Assembly: GCF_003019675.1 (NCBI RefSeq)
Contig: NZ_CP028105.1
Coordinates: 62,001-126,000 of the forward strand
From: Fusobacterium ulcerans
GTDB lineage: Bacteria; Fusobacteriota; Fusobacteriia; Fusobacteriales; Fusobacteriaceae
Length of the DNA stretch: 64,000 bases
Direction: 5' to 3'
Positions 1 to 12,458 of the stretch are shown piece after piece. Below the pieces are notes generated by a model. That model worked only from the letters and a program-made list of their open reading frames with translations, did not search any database and was not told where the DNA came from. Made by a program: the position numbers and the translations under genes. Each line of letters begins with the position of its first letter. Position 1 is the first letter of the stretch.

Positions 1-42
1 TAGTTATAAAGCTATGTCTAAAAAGGGTCTAAGGAGGATCAA

Positions 43-1362
43 ATGAACAAAAATGAATTAAAAGAAAGAGTACTTGCAGCTATTGAAGAAAATAAAGCCA
101 CTATCATAACAGCAGGAAGAAAAATATATTCAAATCCTGAATTTGGATATAAAGAATTTGAAACAACAAAAACTGTTAGTGAATTTTTTAAGAATGAACT
201 GGGATTAGAAGTTGAAGATAAAATAGCTTATACAGGATGCAGAGCTAGAATAAACGAAGATAAAAATGGGCCTAAAGTAGCTATACTTGGAGAATTAGAT
301 GGAATATCTTGTTCAGAGCATCCTGATGCCAACAGCATTGGCGCTTCTCATACTTGCGGTCACAATGTGCAGATAGCTGGAATGCTTGGAGCTGCTGTAG
401 GACTTATCAAATCTGGTGTTTTCAAAGACCTTGATGGAAAAATAGATTTCATTGCAACTCCTGCTGAAGAGTTTATCGAACTTGCATACAGAAGCAAACT
501 AAAAGCTGAAGGACATATCAAATATTTTGGTGGAAAACAAGAACTAATCAGAAAAGGTGCTTTCGATGATGTAGACATGAGTATAATGTTCCATGTGCTT
601 GATACTGGAGATAAAAAAGTACTTGTAGGACCTGAAAGCAATGGATTTATAGGTAAAGAAATTAAATTTATAGGAAAAGAGGCTCACGCAGGTTCTGCTC
701 CATATGAAGGAATAAATGCTTTAAATGCAGCTATGCTTGCTATTAATAATGTAAATGCTCAAAGAGAGACTTTCAAAGAAGCTGACAGAGTAAGATTCCA
801 TCCTATTATTACAAAAGGGGGAGACATTGTAAATGTGGTTCCTGCTGATGTAAGAATGGAATCATATGTAAGAGCTAGAACTATTGACAGTATGATAGAT
901 GCTAACAAAAAAGTCAACAGAGCTCTTATTGCTGGAGCTATGGCTGTTGGAGCTGAAATAGAAATAACTGAACTTCCAGGATATCTTCCTATTTTAAAAC
1001 ATGATGATATGGAAAATGTTCTTAGAGAAAATCTTCATTATATAGGATTGACAGATGAAGATATCATAGATGGAGGAGATTTCACTGGATCATTCGATTT
1101 TGGTGATGTATCTCATATCATTCCTACTCTTCACCCTATGTTTGGTGGAGTAAAAGGTGCTCTTCATACTAGAGGATACTCTATTGTAGATGAAGAATAT
1201 GCTTATCTTGCTCCTGCTAAATCTATGGCTCTTACAGTTGTAGATCTTTTATTTGATGAAGCTAAAACAGGAAAAGAAATTCTTAAAAACTTCAAACCTG
1301 TTATGACAAAAGAAGAATATCTTGCTTTCATGGAATCTAATGATAAAACTATAAAAGCATAA
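43..1362 (+). CDS. M20 family amidohydrolase (AbgB-like)
   Basis: A 439-residue metal-dependent amidohydrolase of the M20 peptidase family, expected to cleave an N-acyl or aminobenzoyl-glutamate type amide in the cytoplasm. The metal-binding segment SHTCGHN lies near residue 105 and the general-base segment ATPAEEF near residue 140; length and layout fit the AbgA/AbgB-type branch rather than aminopeptidases. The start is set by a strong AAGGAGG seven bases upstream. A terminator follows directly, and any upstream partner is outside the window. The substrate cannot be told from sequence; no signal peptide is visible. Confidence 0.82.
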   Translation: MNKNELKERVLAAIEENKATIITAGRKIYSNPEFGYKEFETTKTVSEFFKNELGLEVEDKIAYTGCRARINEDKNGPKVAILGELDGISCSEHPDANSIGASHTCGHNVQIAGMLGAAVGLIKSGVFKDLDGKIDFIATPAEEFIELAYRSKLKAEGHIKYFGGKQELIRKGAFDDVDMSIMFHVLDTGDKKVLVGPESNGFIGKEIKFIGKEAHAGSAPYEGINALNAAMLAINNVNAQRETFKEADRVRFHPIITKGGDIVNVVPADVRMESYVRARTIDSMIDANKKVNRALIAGAMAVGAEIEITELPGYLPILKHDDMENVLRENLHYIGLTDEDIIDGGDFTGSFDFGDVSHIIPTLHPMFGGVKGALHTRGYSIVDEEYAYLAPAKSMALTVVDLLFDEAKTGKEILKNFKPVMTKEEYLAFMESNDKTIKA

Positions 1363-1369
1363 TTTAAGA

Positions 1370-1410
1370 AAATGAGGACAAATCAATATATTGATTATCC
1401 TCATTTTTTT
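1370..1410. terminator. Bidirectional terminator
   Basis: AAATGAGGA and TCCTCATTT form a stem, extended by an inner AATCAA/TTGATT pairing, followed by a T run. It lies between the convergent amidohydrolase and LysR genes and could serve both strands. Confidence 0.8.
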
Positions 1411-2287
1411 ATTTCTCAAGTTTTTTACACATATCAATAAAAGACATTGCTGATGAACTTAAATATTTATTTTTATGGTGAATAATATTAAATTTTCTCA
1501 CAAATTTTATATTTTTTATTCTTACTCTTGATACTATTTTTTTCTCAAGCTCCTCTTTTACAAGATAATATGGCAGTACTGCTATTCCTATATTCTGCTG
1601 TACAGCAATTACTAAAGCTCTTGTACTAATACTTTCCCACAGAGGTTCTATAGTTATTCCTCTTGAAAAAAGTATACTGTCAAACAATTCTCTTGTACCG
1701 CTTCCCCTCTCTCTTAAAAGGAAATTCTGGTTTTTTATCTCTTCCAGAGAAACAGTTTCCTTTTCTGCCAAAGGATTTTTAGGACTGCATATTATTACAA
1801 GCTTATCATCTAAGATAGGCTCGCTTATTATATTTTCCGAATGTATTATTCCATCTATTATAGCTAAATCCAGTTCATTTGTCAGAAGTTTATTTTCTAT
1901 TATTTTCGAATTTTCTATATATACATTTATTTTAACTCCAGGACATATTTCAGCAAATTTCTCTACATATTTTGGCATAAAGTATGTTCCTGTTGCAATA
2001 GTTGCTCCTATTTTTAAATTACTGAATGAATCATAACACTTTAATTCCTTTTCCATTTCATCAAAAAGAGAGGTTATATGTGATGCATAACTTAAAAGTT
2101 TTTTCCCAGGCTCTGTAATATACAACCTTTTAGATATTCTGTCAAAAAGTTTTATTCCATAATATTCCTCCAGTTCCTTTATAGCAAGACTTGCAGCTGG
2201 CTGAGCTATAAACAGCTCTTTTGCAGCCATAGTTACATTACTATACTTGCAGACTGCTAAAAATATCTTAATATGTCTCAATGTCAT
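1409..2287 (-). CDS. LysR family transcriptional regulator
   Basis: A 292-residue LysR-type regulator: N-terminal winged helix (MTLRHIKIFLAVCKYSNVT, then AAKELFIAQPAASLAIKEL as recognition region) and a periplasmic-binding-like effector domain from about residue 90. The ATG at 2287 is chosen because AGGAGGG lies just upstream of it; a more upstream ATG would put that ribosome site inside the gene. It is divergent from the chromate transporter pair with a 132-bp shared intergenic region, so it probably controls that pair. The effector is unknown. Confidence 0.85.
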   Translation of the reverse strand: MTLRHIKIFLAVCKYSNVTMAAKELFIAQPAASLAIKELEEYYGIKLFDRISKRLYITEPGKKLLSYASHITSLFDEMEKELKCYDSFSNLKIGATIATGTYFMPKYVEKFAEICPGVKINVYIENSKIIENKLLTNELDLAIIDGIIHSENIISEPILDDKLVIICSPKNPLAEKETVSLEEIKNQNFLLRERGSGTRELFDSILFSRGITIEPLWESISTRALVIAVQQNIGIAVLPYYLVKEELEKKIVSRVRIKNIKFVRKFNIIHHKNKYLSSSAMSFIDMCKKLEK

Positions 2288-2419
2288 ACATAACCCTCCT
2301 ATCATATGAAAAAAATTATATACTTTATAATATTATATTATTTTTTTTATAATTAAACAAGTTATATAATAAGTATATAAAATAAAAAGAAAAAATTTAT
2401 TAAAAGATGGAGGTAAATT
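2288..2419. promoter_or_regulatory. Divergent promoter region, LysR / chromate transporter
   Basis: A 132-bp, almost pure A/T region between divergent genes. A TATAAT hexamer at 2365-2370 on the plus strand is a plausible -10 for the transporter pair; no good -35 is seen. AT-rich dyads around 2325-2345 could be LysR binding sites. This is inference from layout. Confidence 0.4.
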
Positions 2420-2995
2420 ATGGAAAACCTAACTTTACAGAAAAAAAGCTACTGGAAACTTTTTACGACCATGCTTTACCTTAGTGCATTTACATTTGGG
2501 GGCGGATTTGTTATTGTTTCTCTCATGAGAAAGAAATTTGTGAAAGAATATCATTGGATAGAAGAAAAGGAAATCCTAAATCTTATAGCAATTGCTCAAT
2601 CATCTCCTGGTTCGCTATCTATTAATATATCTATATTAGTTGGATATAAATTGGCAGGTATTCCAGGTGCATTGATCTCTATAACAGCTACAGCACTTCC
2701 ACCGCTTATTACATTGTCAATAGTATCATTCTTCTACATCTCTTTTAAAGATAATGTAACTGTAAATGCTCTAATGAAAGGTATGCAGGCTGCCATTGCA
2801 GCAATCATCTTTGATGTTACATTCTCTCTGGCTAAAGATGTAGTCAAAAGAAAAGAATTAATTTTTAGTTTAATGACAATCGTTGTATTTATTGCAGTAT
2901 ATTTCTTTGAAATCAATATTATATTTATAGTTCTTGTTTGTGGAGCCATTGGAGCAATCTCTAGCGGATACAAATTCAAGTCTCAAAACATTTAA
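2420..2995 (+). CDS. Chromate transporter family protein, first half
   Basis: A 191-residue membrane protein of the short-chain CHR family. The signature FGGGFVIVSLMRKKFV occurs near residue 26 and the conserved AQSSPGSLSINIS motif near residue 65; about five to six membrane segments are predicted by eye. It is followed 16 bp later by a homologous second half, the usual paired arrangement in which two short CHR proteins work as a heterodimer. CHR proteins export chromate in some bacteria, but the physiological substrate in anaerobes may be another anion. SD GGAGG precedes the start. Confidence 0.85.
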   Translation: MENLTLQKKSYWKLFTTMLYLSAFTFGGGFVIVSLMRKKFVKEYHWIEEKEILNLIAIAQSSPGSLSINISILVGYKLAGIPGALISITATALPPLITLSIVSFFYISFKDNVTVNALMKGMQAAIAAIIFDVTFSLAKDVVKRKELIFSLMTIVVFIAVYFFEINIIFIVLVCGAIGAISSGYKFKSQNI

Positions 2996-3011
2996 AAAGA
3001 GGTGATAATTT

Positions 3012-3575
3012 ATGATATATTTAAATTTATTTATAAGCTTTTTCAAAATAGGATTATTTAGCATAGGTGGAGGATATGCAGCAATGCCTCTTATTAAATC
3101 ACAAGTGGTTGATCTTCATCAATGGCTTACACTAAAAGAATTTACAGATATTATAACTATTGCTGAAATGACTCCAGGGTCTGTGTCTTTAAATTGCGCT
3201 ACATTTGTAGGAATACAAATAGCAGGAATAAAAGGAGCCTTAGTTGCTACTCTTGGTTGTATTACTCCTTCTTTTATTGTAGTTATGATATTCACATTCC
3301 TTTATTTTAAATATGGAGATCTTAAAGTCATTAAAGGTATATTGAGAGGTTTACGTCCAGCTGTTGTAGGTCTTATAGCTTCTGCTGGAACTACAATTGC
3401 TCTTATTGCTTTCTTTGGTGATAGAATAAATCTAAAAGAAAATCACCTAAATTATATTTCAGTAGCAATTTTTCTTTGTGCTGTTGTAGCTCTTAGAAAA
3501 TTTAAAGTAAATCCAATTTGTGTTATGCTTGCATCTGGAATCTGTGGAATAGGGATATATGAATTTCTAATATAA
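3012..3575 (+). CDS. Chromate transporter family protein, second half
   Basis: A 187-residue CHR-family membrane protein, paralogous to its upstream neighbour. It carries the same signature elements: IGGGYAAMPLIKSQVVD near residue 18 and AEMTPGSVSLNCATFVG near residue 50. The ribosome site is AGAGGTG. The two genes form a two-gene operon ended by a perfect palindromic terminator. The pair is expected to assemble an anion (chromate or sulfate-like) transporter; which anion cannot be read from the sequence. Confidence 0.85.
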   Translation: MIYLNLFISFFKIGLFSIGGGYAAMPLIKSQVVDLHQWLTLKEFTDIITIAEMTPGSVSLNCATFVGIQIAGIKGALVATLGCITPSFIVVMIFTFLYFKYGDLKVIKGILRGLRPAVVGLIASAGTTIALIAFFGDRINLKENHLNYISVAIFLCAVVALRKFKVNPICVMLASGICGIGIYEFLI

Positions 3576-3577
3576 AG

Positions 3578-3611
3578 AAAATGCTGAAAGTAATTACTTT
3601 CAGCATTTTTT
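3578..3611. terminator. Bidirectional terminator (perfect palindrome)
   Basis: A 32-bp perfect palindrome whose arms are AAAATGCTGAAAGTAA and its complement, with T/A runs on both sides. It overlaps the stop codon of the convergent LysR gene and can end transcription from both directions. Confidence 0.88.
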
Positions 3612-4481
3612 CATAAATTCAAACCAGTTTTTATATTCTTCTTTGTGAATACTGTCTTTTAAAAATACAAAATTAAATTCTCTTTCTGCATGGAAGTTTT
3701 TTAAATTTATAATTGCAAGTTCTTTATTATCAACTTCCTTTTCAACTGCTGTTTTGTATATAAAAGTTATTCCTCTCTCTTCTTTTACCATCTCTTTTAT
3801 TACTTTTATATTTTCTATTTCATATTTTTTATTGAAATCATTGACAGATAAATTATTATCATAAAGTATCTTTTCAAAAATATCTCTGCTTCCTGACCCT
3901 TTTTCTCTGACTATTATTCTTTCTCCCAGAAGTTCCTCAAATGTAAATTCTCCTTGAGCGAATCTACTTTTATTTGAGCATACAGCAACAAATTCTTCTT
4001 TAGAAAAAAGGAAAGAATCATATTTAGTTTTTTCAAAAAACCCTTCCACTAAAAGAAAGTCAATATCTCCATTTTCTAATTTTTCAAGAAGCAGCTTTGT
4101 ATCTTTCACTGAAATAGAAACATTTATCTCAGGATAATCAGAAGAAAGTTTTTTTAATACTCTTGGAATTAAATATTCTCCGATTGTAAGAGTTGCTCCA
4201 AAATTCAGAGCATGAATATTTGAAGATAGGTTCAATATTTTTTCTTTTATTTTTTCAGAATCAGAATTCATTGCAACCAAATATCTGTATAATAATTTTC
4301 CATATTCTGTTAATGATAAAGTTCTCCCTGAATATAGAAATAATTTATTTTTATAAAATTCCTCTAAAAATTTTATATGCTGAGTCACAGCTGGCTGTGT
4401 CATATGAAGATTTTCAGCAGTTTTAGTATAACTCAATGTTTTACATAATTCTAAAAATGTATAAATCCTAAAGTCAAGCAT
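3600..4481 (-). CDS. LysR family transcriptional regulator
   Basis: A 293-residue LysR-type regulator, a second one flanking the chromate transporter pair. The N-terminal helix-turn-helix reads MLDFRIYTFLELCKTLSYTK and MTQPAVTQHIKFLEEFY; the effector-binding domain follows from about residue 90. The ATG at 4481 is chosen because GGAAGG lies just upstream; an upstream in-frame GTG would swallow it. It is convergent with the transporter genes and stands alone, so its target is not evident. It shows domain-wide similarity to the LysR protein at 1409-2287. Confidence 0.82.
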   Translation of the reverse strand: MLDFRIYTFLELCKTLSYTKTAENLHMTQPAVTQHIKFLEEFYKNKLFLYSGRTLSLTEYGKLLYRYLVAMNSDSEKIKEKILNLSSNIHALNFGATLTIGEYLIPRVLKKLSSDYPEINVSISVKDTKLLLEKLENGDIDFLLVEGFFEKTKYDSFLFSKEEFVAVCSNKSRFAQGEFTFEELLGERIIVREKGSGSRDIFEKILYDNNLSVNDFNKKYEIENIKVIKEMVKEERGITFIYKTAVEKEVDNKELAIINLKNFHAEREFNFVFLKDSIHKEEYKNWFEFMKKC

Positions 4482-4535
4482 TCTACCCTTCCTTTCTTCT
4501 CTCTTTCGAATCACTTTATATCTATAATATGTTAA

Positions 4536-4997
4536 TTAGAATCCTCTGATTAATATTGTAAGTATTATAGCTATTGCAAATAAAAGCAATATTCCTCCAA
4601 CAGTAGAAAGAAGGCTCAATCCTATTTTTGTTCCCATTGGTTTATCTGTAAGGAAAGTATTTCTTACAAAATAAATATTAGCTACTGCAAATACAGCTCC
4701 TAAAGCTCCCCCTTTTATTAAAAATAAAAAAGAAGGAATTATAAAGAAATAAGCTATTTTAGAATAATTTTCCATCACTTTTATTTTTTCAGTTTTATCA
4801 ATAACTATCATTGGAGAATTAAAAAAATTATCTGATATTTTAACTTCTCTTTCTATTCCATAGTCATCCAGCAGTTTTGTTTTTCCCCATTTTAATTTAA
4901 CTGGATTTCCCTTATACTTAAGTGTACTTTTTAATCCTGAGATTTCCCAAGTTATTTCATTTTCCACAAAATGTGGATGCTCCACTTTAAATTCCAT
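4536..4997 (-). CDS. Hypothetical membrane protein
   Basis: A 153-residue protein of unknown function. The first 75 residues are hydrophilic and beta-rich, followed by three hydrophobic segments (about residues 82-96, 97-112 and 127-150) and a short basic tail. The start has a GGGGGAATA ribosome site. It lies 37 bp downstream of the ClC transporter gene on the same strand and could be cotranscribed with it. I do not recognise a family. Confidence 0.6.
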   Translation of the reverse strand: MEFKVEHPHFVENEITWEISGLKSTLKYKGNPVKLKWGKTKLLDDYGIEREVKISDNFFNSPMIVIDKTEKIKVMENYSKIAYFFIIPSFLFLIKGGALGAVFAVANIYFVRNTFLTDKPMGTKIGLSLLSTVGGILLLFAIAIILTILIRGF

Positions 4998-5034
4998 ATT
5001 TATTCCCCCTATAAGATATTTTATGTAAAGATTA

Positions 5035-6609
5035 TTAACTGCAAGTTCCTAATTTATATAAACTCTCTTTCATAATATGAACTTTTTTCTCTGGAAGAAG
5101 TATTGTTAATCTATCCCCTGCTTCTATCTTTGTATTTCCTTTTGGAATTATTTCGCGTTCATTTCTTATTATAGCTACTACAAGAACATCTTCTGCCCAT
5201 TTTATCTCACATATTCTCTTTCCATCCAGCTCTGATTCACCAGTAACTGGAACGCCTATAATAGTTTTTTTGCTGTCTTCCAATTTTTCATCTGGAGTAT
5301 CTTTTGCCATTCTCTCATAAAGAATTTCATAGATTGGTTCCAATCCCATTAAATCTGTTATATAATATGCTACCACAGAAACAGTTACAAGTGCAAGTAA
5401 ATGATCAAAATTTCCTGTCATTTCTAATATAAGTACTGCCCCAGTAATAGGTGCTCTTACTACTGCCACAAAATATCCAGCCATTCCTAATACCATATAA
5501 TGTGGGATATACTCTGGTCCAACTCCTAATATATTCATTAGTACCATTCCATATATTTTCCCTAAGATAGCTCCTAATACCAGCATTGGTAAAAATATTC
5601 CTCCTGCAAATCCTGTTGCATATGATAAAGCTGTAAATAGTAATTTTACAACAAATATAATTATAAGCAGTTGTATAGTTCTATTTCCTCCTGCCATCTC
5701 TTCTACCAATTCATGTCCTCCACCTGTTACTTCTGGTAAAATGAAACACAAAATAAATGAAGTTGTCATAACAAAAGAAACTTTTGCCCATCTTGGTAAT
5801 TTTGCTCCCTTATATATATCTTGAATTTTTATCAAAGTCATTGTAAATATTTTTCCAAAACATGCAATAATTATACCAAACAAAATGAATAATCCAAATT
5901 GAAAATATGGATTTAAATTTTTAGGATAATTTACAACCAAATTAAAAGCAGTCTCCATACCAAACATTCTTCTTCCAACAAAATCAGAAGCAATACTTGC
6001 TAGGAAAGTACATATTAAAAGCTTTGAAGATATAAATTTATGCAGCTCTTCCAAGCTGAACATAACCCCTGCCAGAGGTGCTCCAAAAGCTCCTGCCAAT
6101 CCTGCACTTGCTCCACTTGTTACAAGATATTTTTTTTCAACAGAATCTCTTTTGAAAATTTTAGTAGCTCCATATCCTATATAAGAACCTAGTTGTACAG
6201 ATGGTCCTTCTCTTCCTAAAGAAAGTCCGCATCCTATTCCAAATAGTCCTCCAATAAATTTGGCAATTAATTCCTGAAACCATTTTACATAATCAAGTTG
6301 TCTCAAAATTATACCTTTTACTTGTGGTATACCACTTCCAGATGTTTTTGGATATTTTTTCGCAATGAGATCCACAAGCAATCCCACTATGATAAATCCT
6401 ATCCATACCATAACAAGAAACATAGGACTTGACATATCTTCATGACTGAAAATACTCTCTCTTATGTGATTAGCATATCCCAGTCCCCATCTATAAATAG
6501 AAACAATGAGACCTGTCAATATCCCTACTCCCAAGCAAAGCATATATAGCTTTCCGCTTCCTTTTTGCAGCAATTTTAAATTGTCTTCCGCAGTTTGTTC
6601 AGAATTCAT
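5035..6609 (-). CDS. ClC family chloride transporter with TrkA-C domain
   Basis: A 524-residue ClC protein. The chloride-selectivity motifs are all visible: GSGIPQVKG (about residue 95), GREGPSVQLGS (about 140) with the gating glutamate intact, and GGIFLPML (about 350). The gating glutamate and a second glutamate in FSLEELHKF suggest a Cl-/H+ antiporter rather than a channel. After about eleven membrane helices, the last 75 residues form a cytoplasmic TrkA-C (RCK-C) like domain that may bind a ligand. The ATG at 6609 is preferred because GGAGGAT sits upstream; an earlier ATG would contain it. Likely role: acid resistance or anion balance. Confidence 0.9.
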   Translation of the reverse strand: MNSEQTAEDNLKLLQKGSGKLYMLCLGVGILTGLIVSIYRWGLGYANHIRESIFSHEDMSSPMFLVMVWIGFIIVGLLVDLIAKKYPKTSGSGIPQVKGIILRQLDYVKWFQELIAKFIGGLFGIGCGLSLGREGPSVQLGSYIGYGATKIFKRDSVEKKYLVTSGASAGLAGAFGAPLAGVMFSLEELHKFISSKLLICTFLASIASDFVGRRMFGMETAFNLVVNYPKNLNPYFQFGLFILFGIIIACFGKIFTMTLIKIQDIYKGAKLPRWAKVSFVMTTSFILCFILPEVTGGGHELVEEMAGGNRTIQLLIIIFVVKLLFTALSYATGFAGGIFLPMLVLGAILGKIYGMVLMNILGVGPEYIPHYMVLGMAGYFVAVVRAPITGAVLILEMTGNFDHLLALVTVSVVAYYITDLMGLEPIYEILYERMAKDTPDEKLEDSKKTIIGVPVTGESELDGKRICEIKWAEDVLVVAIIRNEREIIPKGNTKIEAGDRLTILLPEKKVHIMKESLYKLGTCS

Positions 6610-6711
6610 GATGAAATCCTCCATAATATATTGATTTTCCTTTTTATTTTATCCCTTTTTCCAACATAATACAATAACTTTTTAAATTTTTTGAAAAAAC
6701 TCTAACAAAAT

Positions 6712-6758
6712 AAAAAAAAGTCCATCAGAAATACATATTTCAGTTTTTCCTTTGGACT
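6712..6758 (-). terminator. Terminator of the tyrosine phenol-lyase unit
   Basis: On the minus strand AGTCCA pairs with TGGACT around an inner GAAATA/TATTTC stem, followed by an eight-T run. It lies 36 bp beyond the tpl stop codon. Confidence 0.75.
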
Positions 6759-6794
6759 AATCTTTTATTTTACATTACTTATTTGAATATAGTT

Positions 6795-9787
<2,993 letters not shown>

Positions 9788-10129
9788 CAATGCACCTCCT
9801 GAATCATATATTTATATTTTTCTTTAAAAAAATTTAAATTTATTTTCAAAGCCATTAAGATTAAGATTATATATATTGTTCTCAACATTCTATTTCTTTT
9901 ATAAATATTCCTTTCTTGATATAAGTTTAGTACAATATTCAAACTTAATCAACTAAACTAAAACAAAACTGTTATATTACAACTTAAATTATCTTTTGTT
10001 TTCTTTGTTTCTAAAAACTTTTCACATCAAGCTTTTAAAGACAGCAAATAATGTATGTATTTTATTTTTTCATGTTATTACATATTCTTTCTTTAATTCA
10101 CATATATCTATTTTTTTATATTTCAAAAA
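9788..10129 (-). promoter_or_regulatory. Control region upstream of the AGCS-tpl unit
   Basis: A 340-bp gene-free stretch upstream of the carrier gene. An 8-bp inverted repeat, AGTTTAGT at 9924-9931 and ACTAAACT at 9952-9959, is a candidate operator. A TATAAT-like hexamer occurs on the minus strand near 9870. I find no TyrR-type box, riboswitch or open frame. The regulator of this unit is therefore unknown. Confidence 0.4.
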
Positions 10130-10169
10130 ATAAAAAAGACCTTCAGATAAAGTTTATTATCTAAAGGTC
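10130..10169 (-). terminator. Terminator of the dapF-symporter unit
   Basis: On the minus strand GACCTT.AGATAA pairs with TTATCTGAAGGTC, followed by TTTTTTATTTT. It lies 16 bp past the stop of the dicarboxylate/amino-acid symporter gene and separates it from the tyrosine unit. Confidence 0.85.
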
Positions 10170-10185
10170 AAAGCAGTCAGTTAAA

Positions 10186-11427
10186 TTATCCTAAATTTTT
10201 CTTAATCCAGTCCTTACCTTCTACCATTCTTGTTACAAGCATAGCTGCCACTGTATCTCCAGTTGCATTTATCATTGTAGCTGGTGGATCAACAAGATAT
10301 CCAATTGTTGCTATAATAGGAAAGGCTTCTGCTGGGAATCCATACATAGTAACTATCAGCATCTCTCCAATAAGTCCTCCACCTGGAACTCCAGACATTA
10401 CTACTCCCCCTACTATTGACAGAAGAATAGCACTAATATATGTTCCTGCACCAGTAAATGGAACTCCAAATATACCGAAAAGGAATGAAATTTTAAGTAT
10501 AGAACTAAATACAGTTCCATCCATATGAGCAGTTGCTCCTATAGGAAGAACTATCTCTCTTATATCTTTAGGAACTCCAATTTTTCCAGCTGCTTCCAAG
10601 TTAACTGGAAGAGTAGCTATACTGCTTTGAGTAGCTAAAGAAGTTAAAGCTGGTGAAAGAAGATGTTTTAGTGATCTCAATCCCTCTTTTCCTCCTGCTA
10701 TATAACCATAAACTGGGAACATAAAGATAAAATATGCAAAGCATAGAGGATAATAAATTACCATAGCTCTTGTATATGATCCTATAAGTTCTTTTCCATA
10801 TTCTCCAACAAGTGAAGCAAAATAGGCTCCTAATCCAATTGGTGCATAGTACATTAATAGGTTTATCATTTTCAAAAATACTTCTGCTAAAGCATCCAGT
10901 CCATCAGCAATTTTTCTTCCCTTTTCTCCAACCATATTTACACATAGTCCAAAAACTATTGAGAAAAGAATTAATGGAAGCATATTCTTTCTTGAAATAA
11001 GCTCTGGAAAGTCTGTAACAGTTATAGCTTTTACTATCTGATCTCCAGTTTGGAAAGGTTTTAATGCTTCTGCTGCTGAAATATTAAGATTTACTCCTTG
11101 AGCTGGAGGAAAAATATTTACTATAATTAATATTATTATTGCAGCTACAAATCCTGTTGAAACAAACACAAGTATCAAGTTCTTAAGAATACTTTTCAAT
11201 CTTGTCATATCACTCATACTAGAAATTGAACTACTGATAGTCACCATTACCAATGGTACAACTATTGTAAACATTCCATTAATAAATAAATCTCCAAAAG
11301 GTTTAAATACTTTTGCTTTTTCTCCCATTACAGTTCCAATGATACTTCCTAAAATTATCGCTCCTATTAAAATAATAGAAAAACGATAGGCTTCCCACAC
11401 ACTTTTTTTCTTGTTCAACTCTGCCAT
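10186..11427 (-). CDS. Dicarboxylate/amino acid:cation symporter (DAACS family)
   Basis: A 413-residue carrier of the GltP/SdcS type (DAACS), with about eight helices and the two re-entrant loops. Hairpin 1 shows the serine-rich motif ATQSSIATLP near residue 268. The substrate and sodium motif, NMDGT in most relatives, reads HMDGT here (PIGATAHMDGT, near residue 306), so the asparagine that lines a sodium site is histidine. The C-terminal hairpin GVPGGG is present. It is last in a unit with dapF and a D-cysteine desulfhydrase-like gene (22-bp gaps), so an amino acid or amino-dicarboxylic acid is a likely substrate. Confidence 0.87.
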   Translation of the reverse strand: MAELNKKKSVWEAYRFSIILIGAIILGSIIGTVMGEKAKVFKPFGDLFINGMFTIVVPLVMVTISSSISSMSDMTRLKSILKNLILVFVSTGFVAAIIILIIVNIFPPAQGVNLNISAAEALKPFQTGDQIVKAITVTDFPELISRKNMLPLILFSIVFGLCVNMVGEKGRKIADGLDALAEVFLKMINLLMYYAPIGLGAYFASLVGEYGKELIGSYTRAMVIYYPLCFAYFIFMFPVYGYIAGGKEGLRSLKHLLSPALTSLATQSSIATLPVNLEAAGKIGVPKDIREIVLPIGATAHMDGTVFSSILKISFLFGIFGVPFTGAGTYISAILLSIVGGVVMSGVPGGGLIGEMLIVTMYGFPAEAFPIIATIGYLVDPPATMINATGDTVAAMLVTRMVEGKDWIKKNLG

Positions 11428-11449
11428 TTTAACACCTCACTGTTTTTAT

Positions 11450-12436
11450 TTAGAATTTAAATTCTTCCTGTTTAGGGAATAATCCAAAAAATCCACCTGT
11501 ATGTATAAATAAGATATTTTTACAATCTTTTAGATTGCCTTTTTTAACTTCATTATAGAACCCATACATTGTTTTTCCAGTATATACAGGGTCTAATATT
11601 ATTCCTTCTTCTCTTCCCAATTTTGCTATAAACTCTAATTCTTCTGGTCTGCTGAGAGCATATCCCCTTCCAACATAACCATCTATTATACACATTTCAT
11701 CTTTAGAAAATTCTAATTTCTCTCCAAGATATTCTAAACTTTCATCTACTATATTTTTTACTTTATTCTTAAAAAACTCTGCATCGTCACAGACATTTAC
11801 TCCTACAACTTTTTTCTCCAATCCAAATAGTTTATTTCCTAAGAACAGCCCTCCATAAGTTCCTCCTGAACCTACAGCTGAAAGAATTGTGTCAAAAGTT
11901 ATTCCAAGTTCTTTTTCCTGTTCCTCTATCTCTTTCATACATTTCAAATATCCAAATGTTCCTATTCCATTTGATGCTCCTTCTGGAATTATATATGCTT
12001 TATGTTCAGCAGCATCAGATTCAGCTTTTATCTCTTCCATTATTTTTTGTCTTTTTTCACTGTATTCTTCTGAAGTGATTATTCTCACATCTGCTCCCAA
12101 CAGTTTATCTACAAAATAATTTCCTTCCATAGCTGGTTCCTCATCTGATCTAAGCACCAATATAGCTCTCAGTCCTAATCTTGCAGCAACAGCTGCTGTA
12201 GCTCTTGCATGGTTAGACTGTATTCCTCCACATGTTATAAAAGTGTCACACCCTTGATCTATTCCTTCTTTTATAGAAAACTCAAGTTTTCTGACTTTGT
12301 TTCCTGAAATTTCACATCCTGTAAAATCATCTCTCTTGATGTAGATATTTTTTCCAAGTTTTTTGGAAAGTCTTTCTAATTTTTCAATTCTTGTAGGAAG
12401 ATTAGCTAAACTTATTGATGCTGGCATTTTTAACAT
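11450..12436 (-). CDS. D-cysteine desulfhydrase / ACC deaminase family PLP enzyme
   Basis: A 328-residue fold-type II PLP enzyme. The PLP lysine lies in SGNKVRKLEF (about residue 47); GGIQSNHARATAA is the phosphate-side motif (about 70), and GSGGTYGGLFLG (about 190) is the PLP phosphate loop. This matches DcyD-type D-cysteine desulfhydrases and ACC deaminases, which release ammonia and a keto acid. SD GGGAGGAAT supports the ATG. It sits between dapF and a carrier with gaps of about 22 bp, suggesting use of a D- or meso-amino acid. Exact substrate is uncertain. Confidence 0.8.
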   Translation of the reverse strand: MLKMPASISLANLPTRIEKLERLSKKLGKNIYIKRDDFTGCEISGNKVRKLEFSIKEGIDQGCDTFITCGGIQSNHARATAAVAARLGLRAILVLRSDEEPAMEGNYFVDKLLGADVRIITSEEYSEKRQKIMEEIKAESDAAEHKAYIIPEGASNGIGTFGYLKCMKEIEEQEKELGITFDTILSAVGSGGTYGGLFLGNKLFGLEKKVVGVNVCDDAEFFKNKVKNIVDESLEYLGEKLEFSKDEMCIIDGYVGRGYALSRPEELEFIAKLGREEGIILDPVYTGKTMYGFYNEVKKGNLKDCKNILFIHTGGFFGLFPKQEEFKF

Positions 12437-12458
12437 TTTTATTCCTCCCTGTTCTCTT

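Noticed and set aside
1249-1437. 62-residue minus-strand frame at the amidohydrolase end
   Set aside because: It crosses a terminator and overlaps a real gene; no ribosome site.
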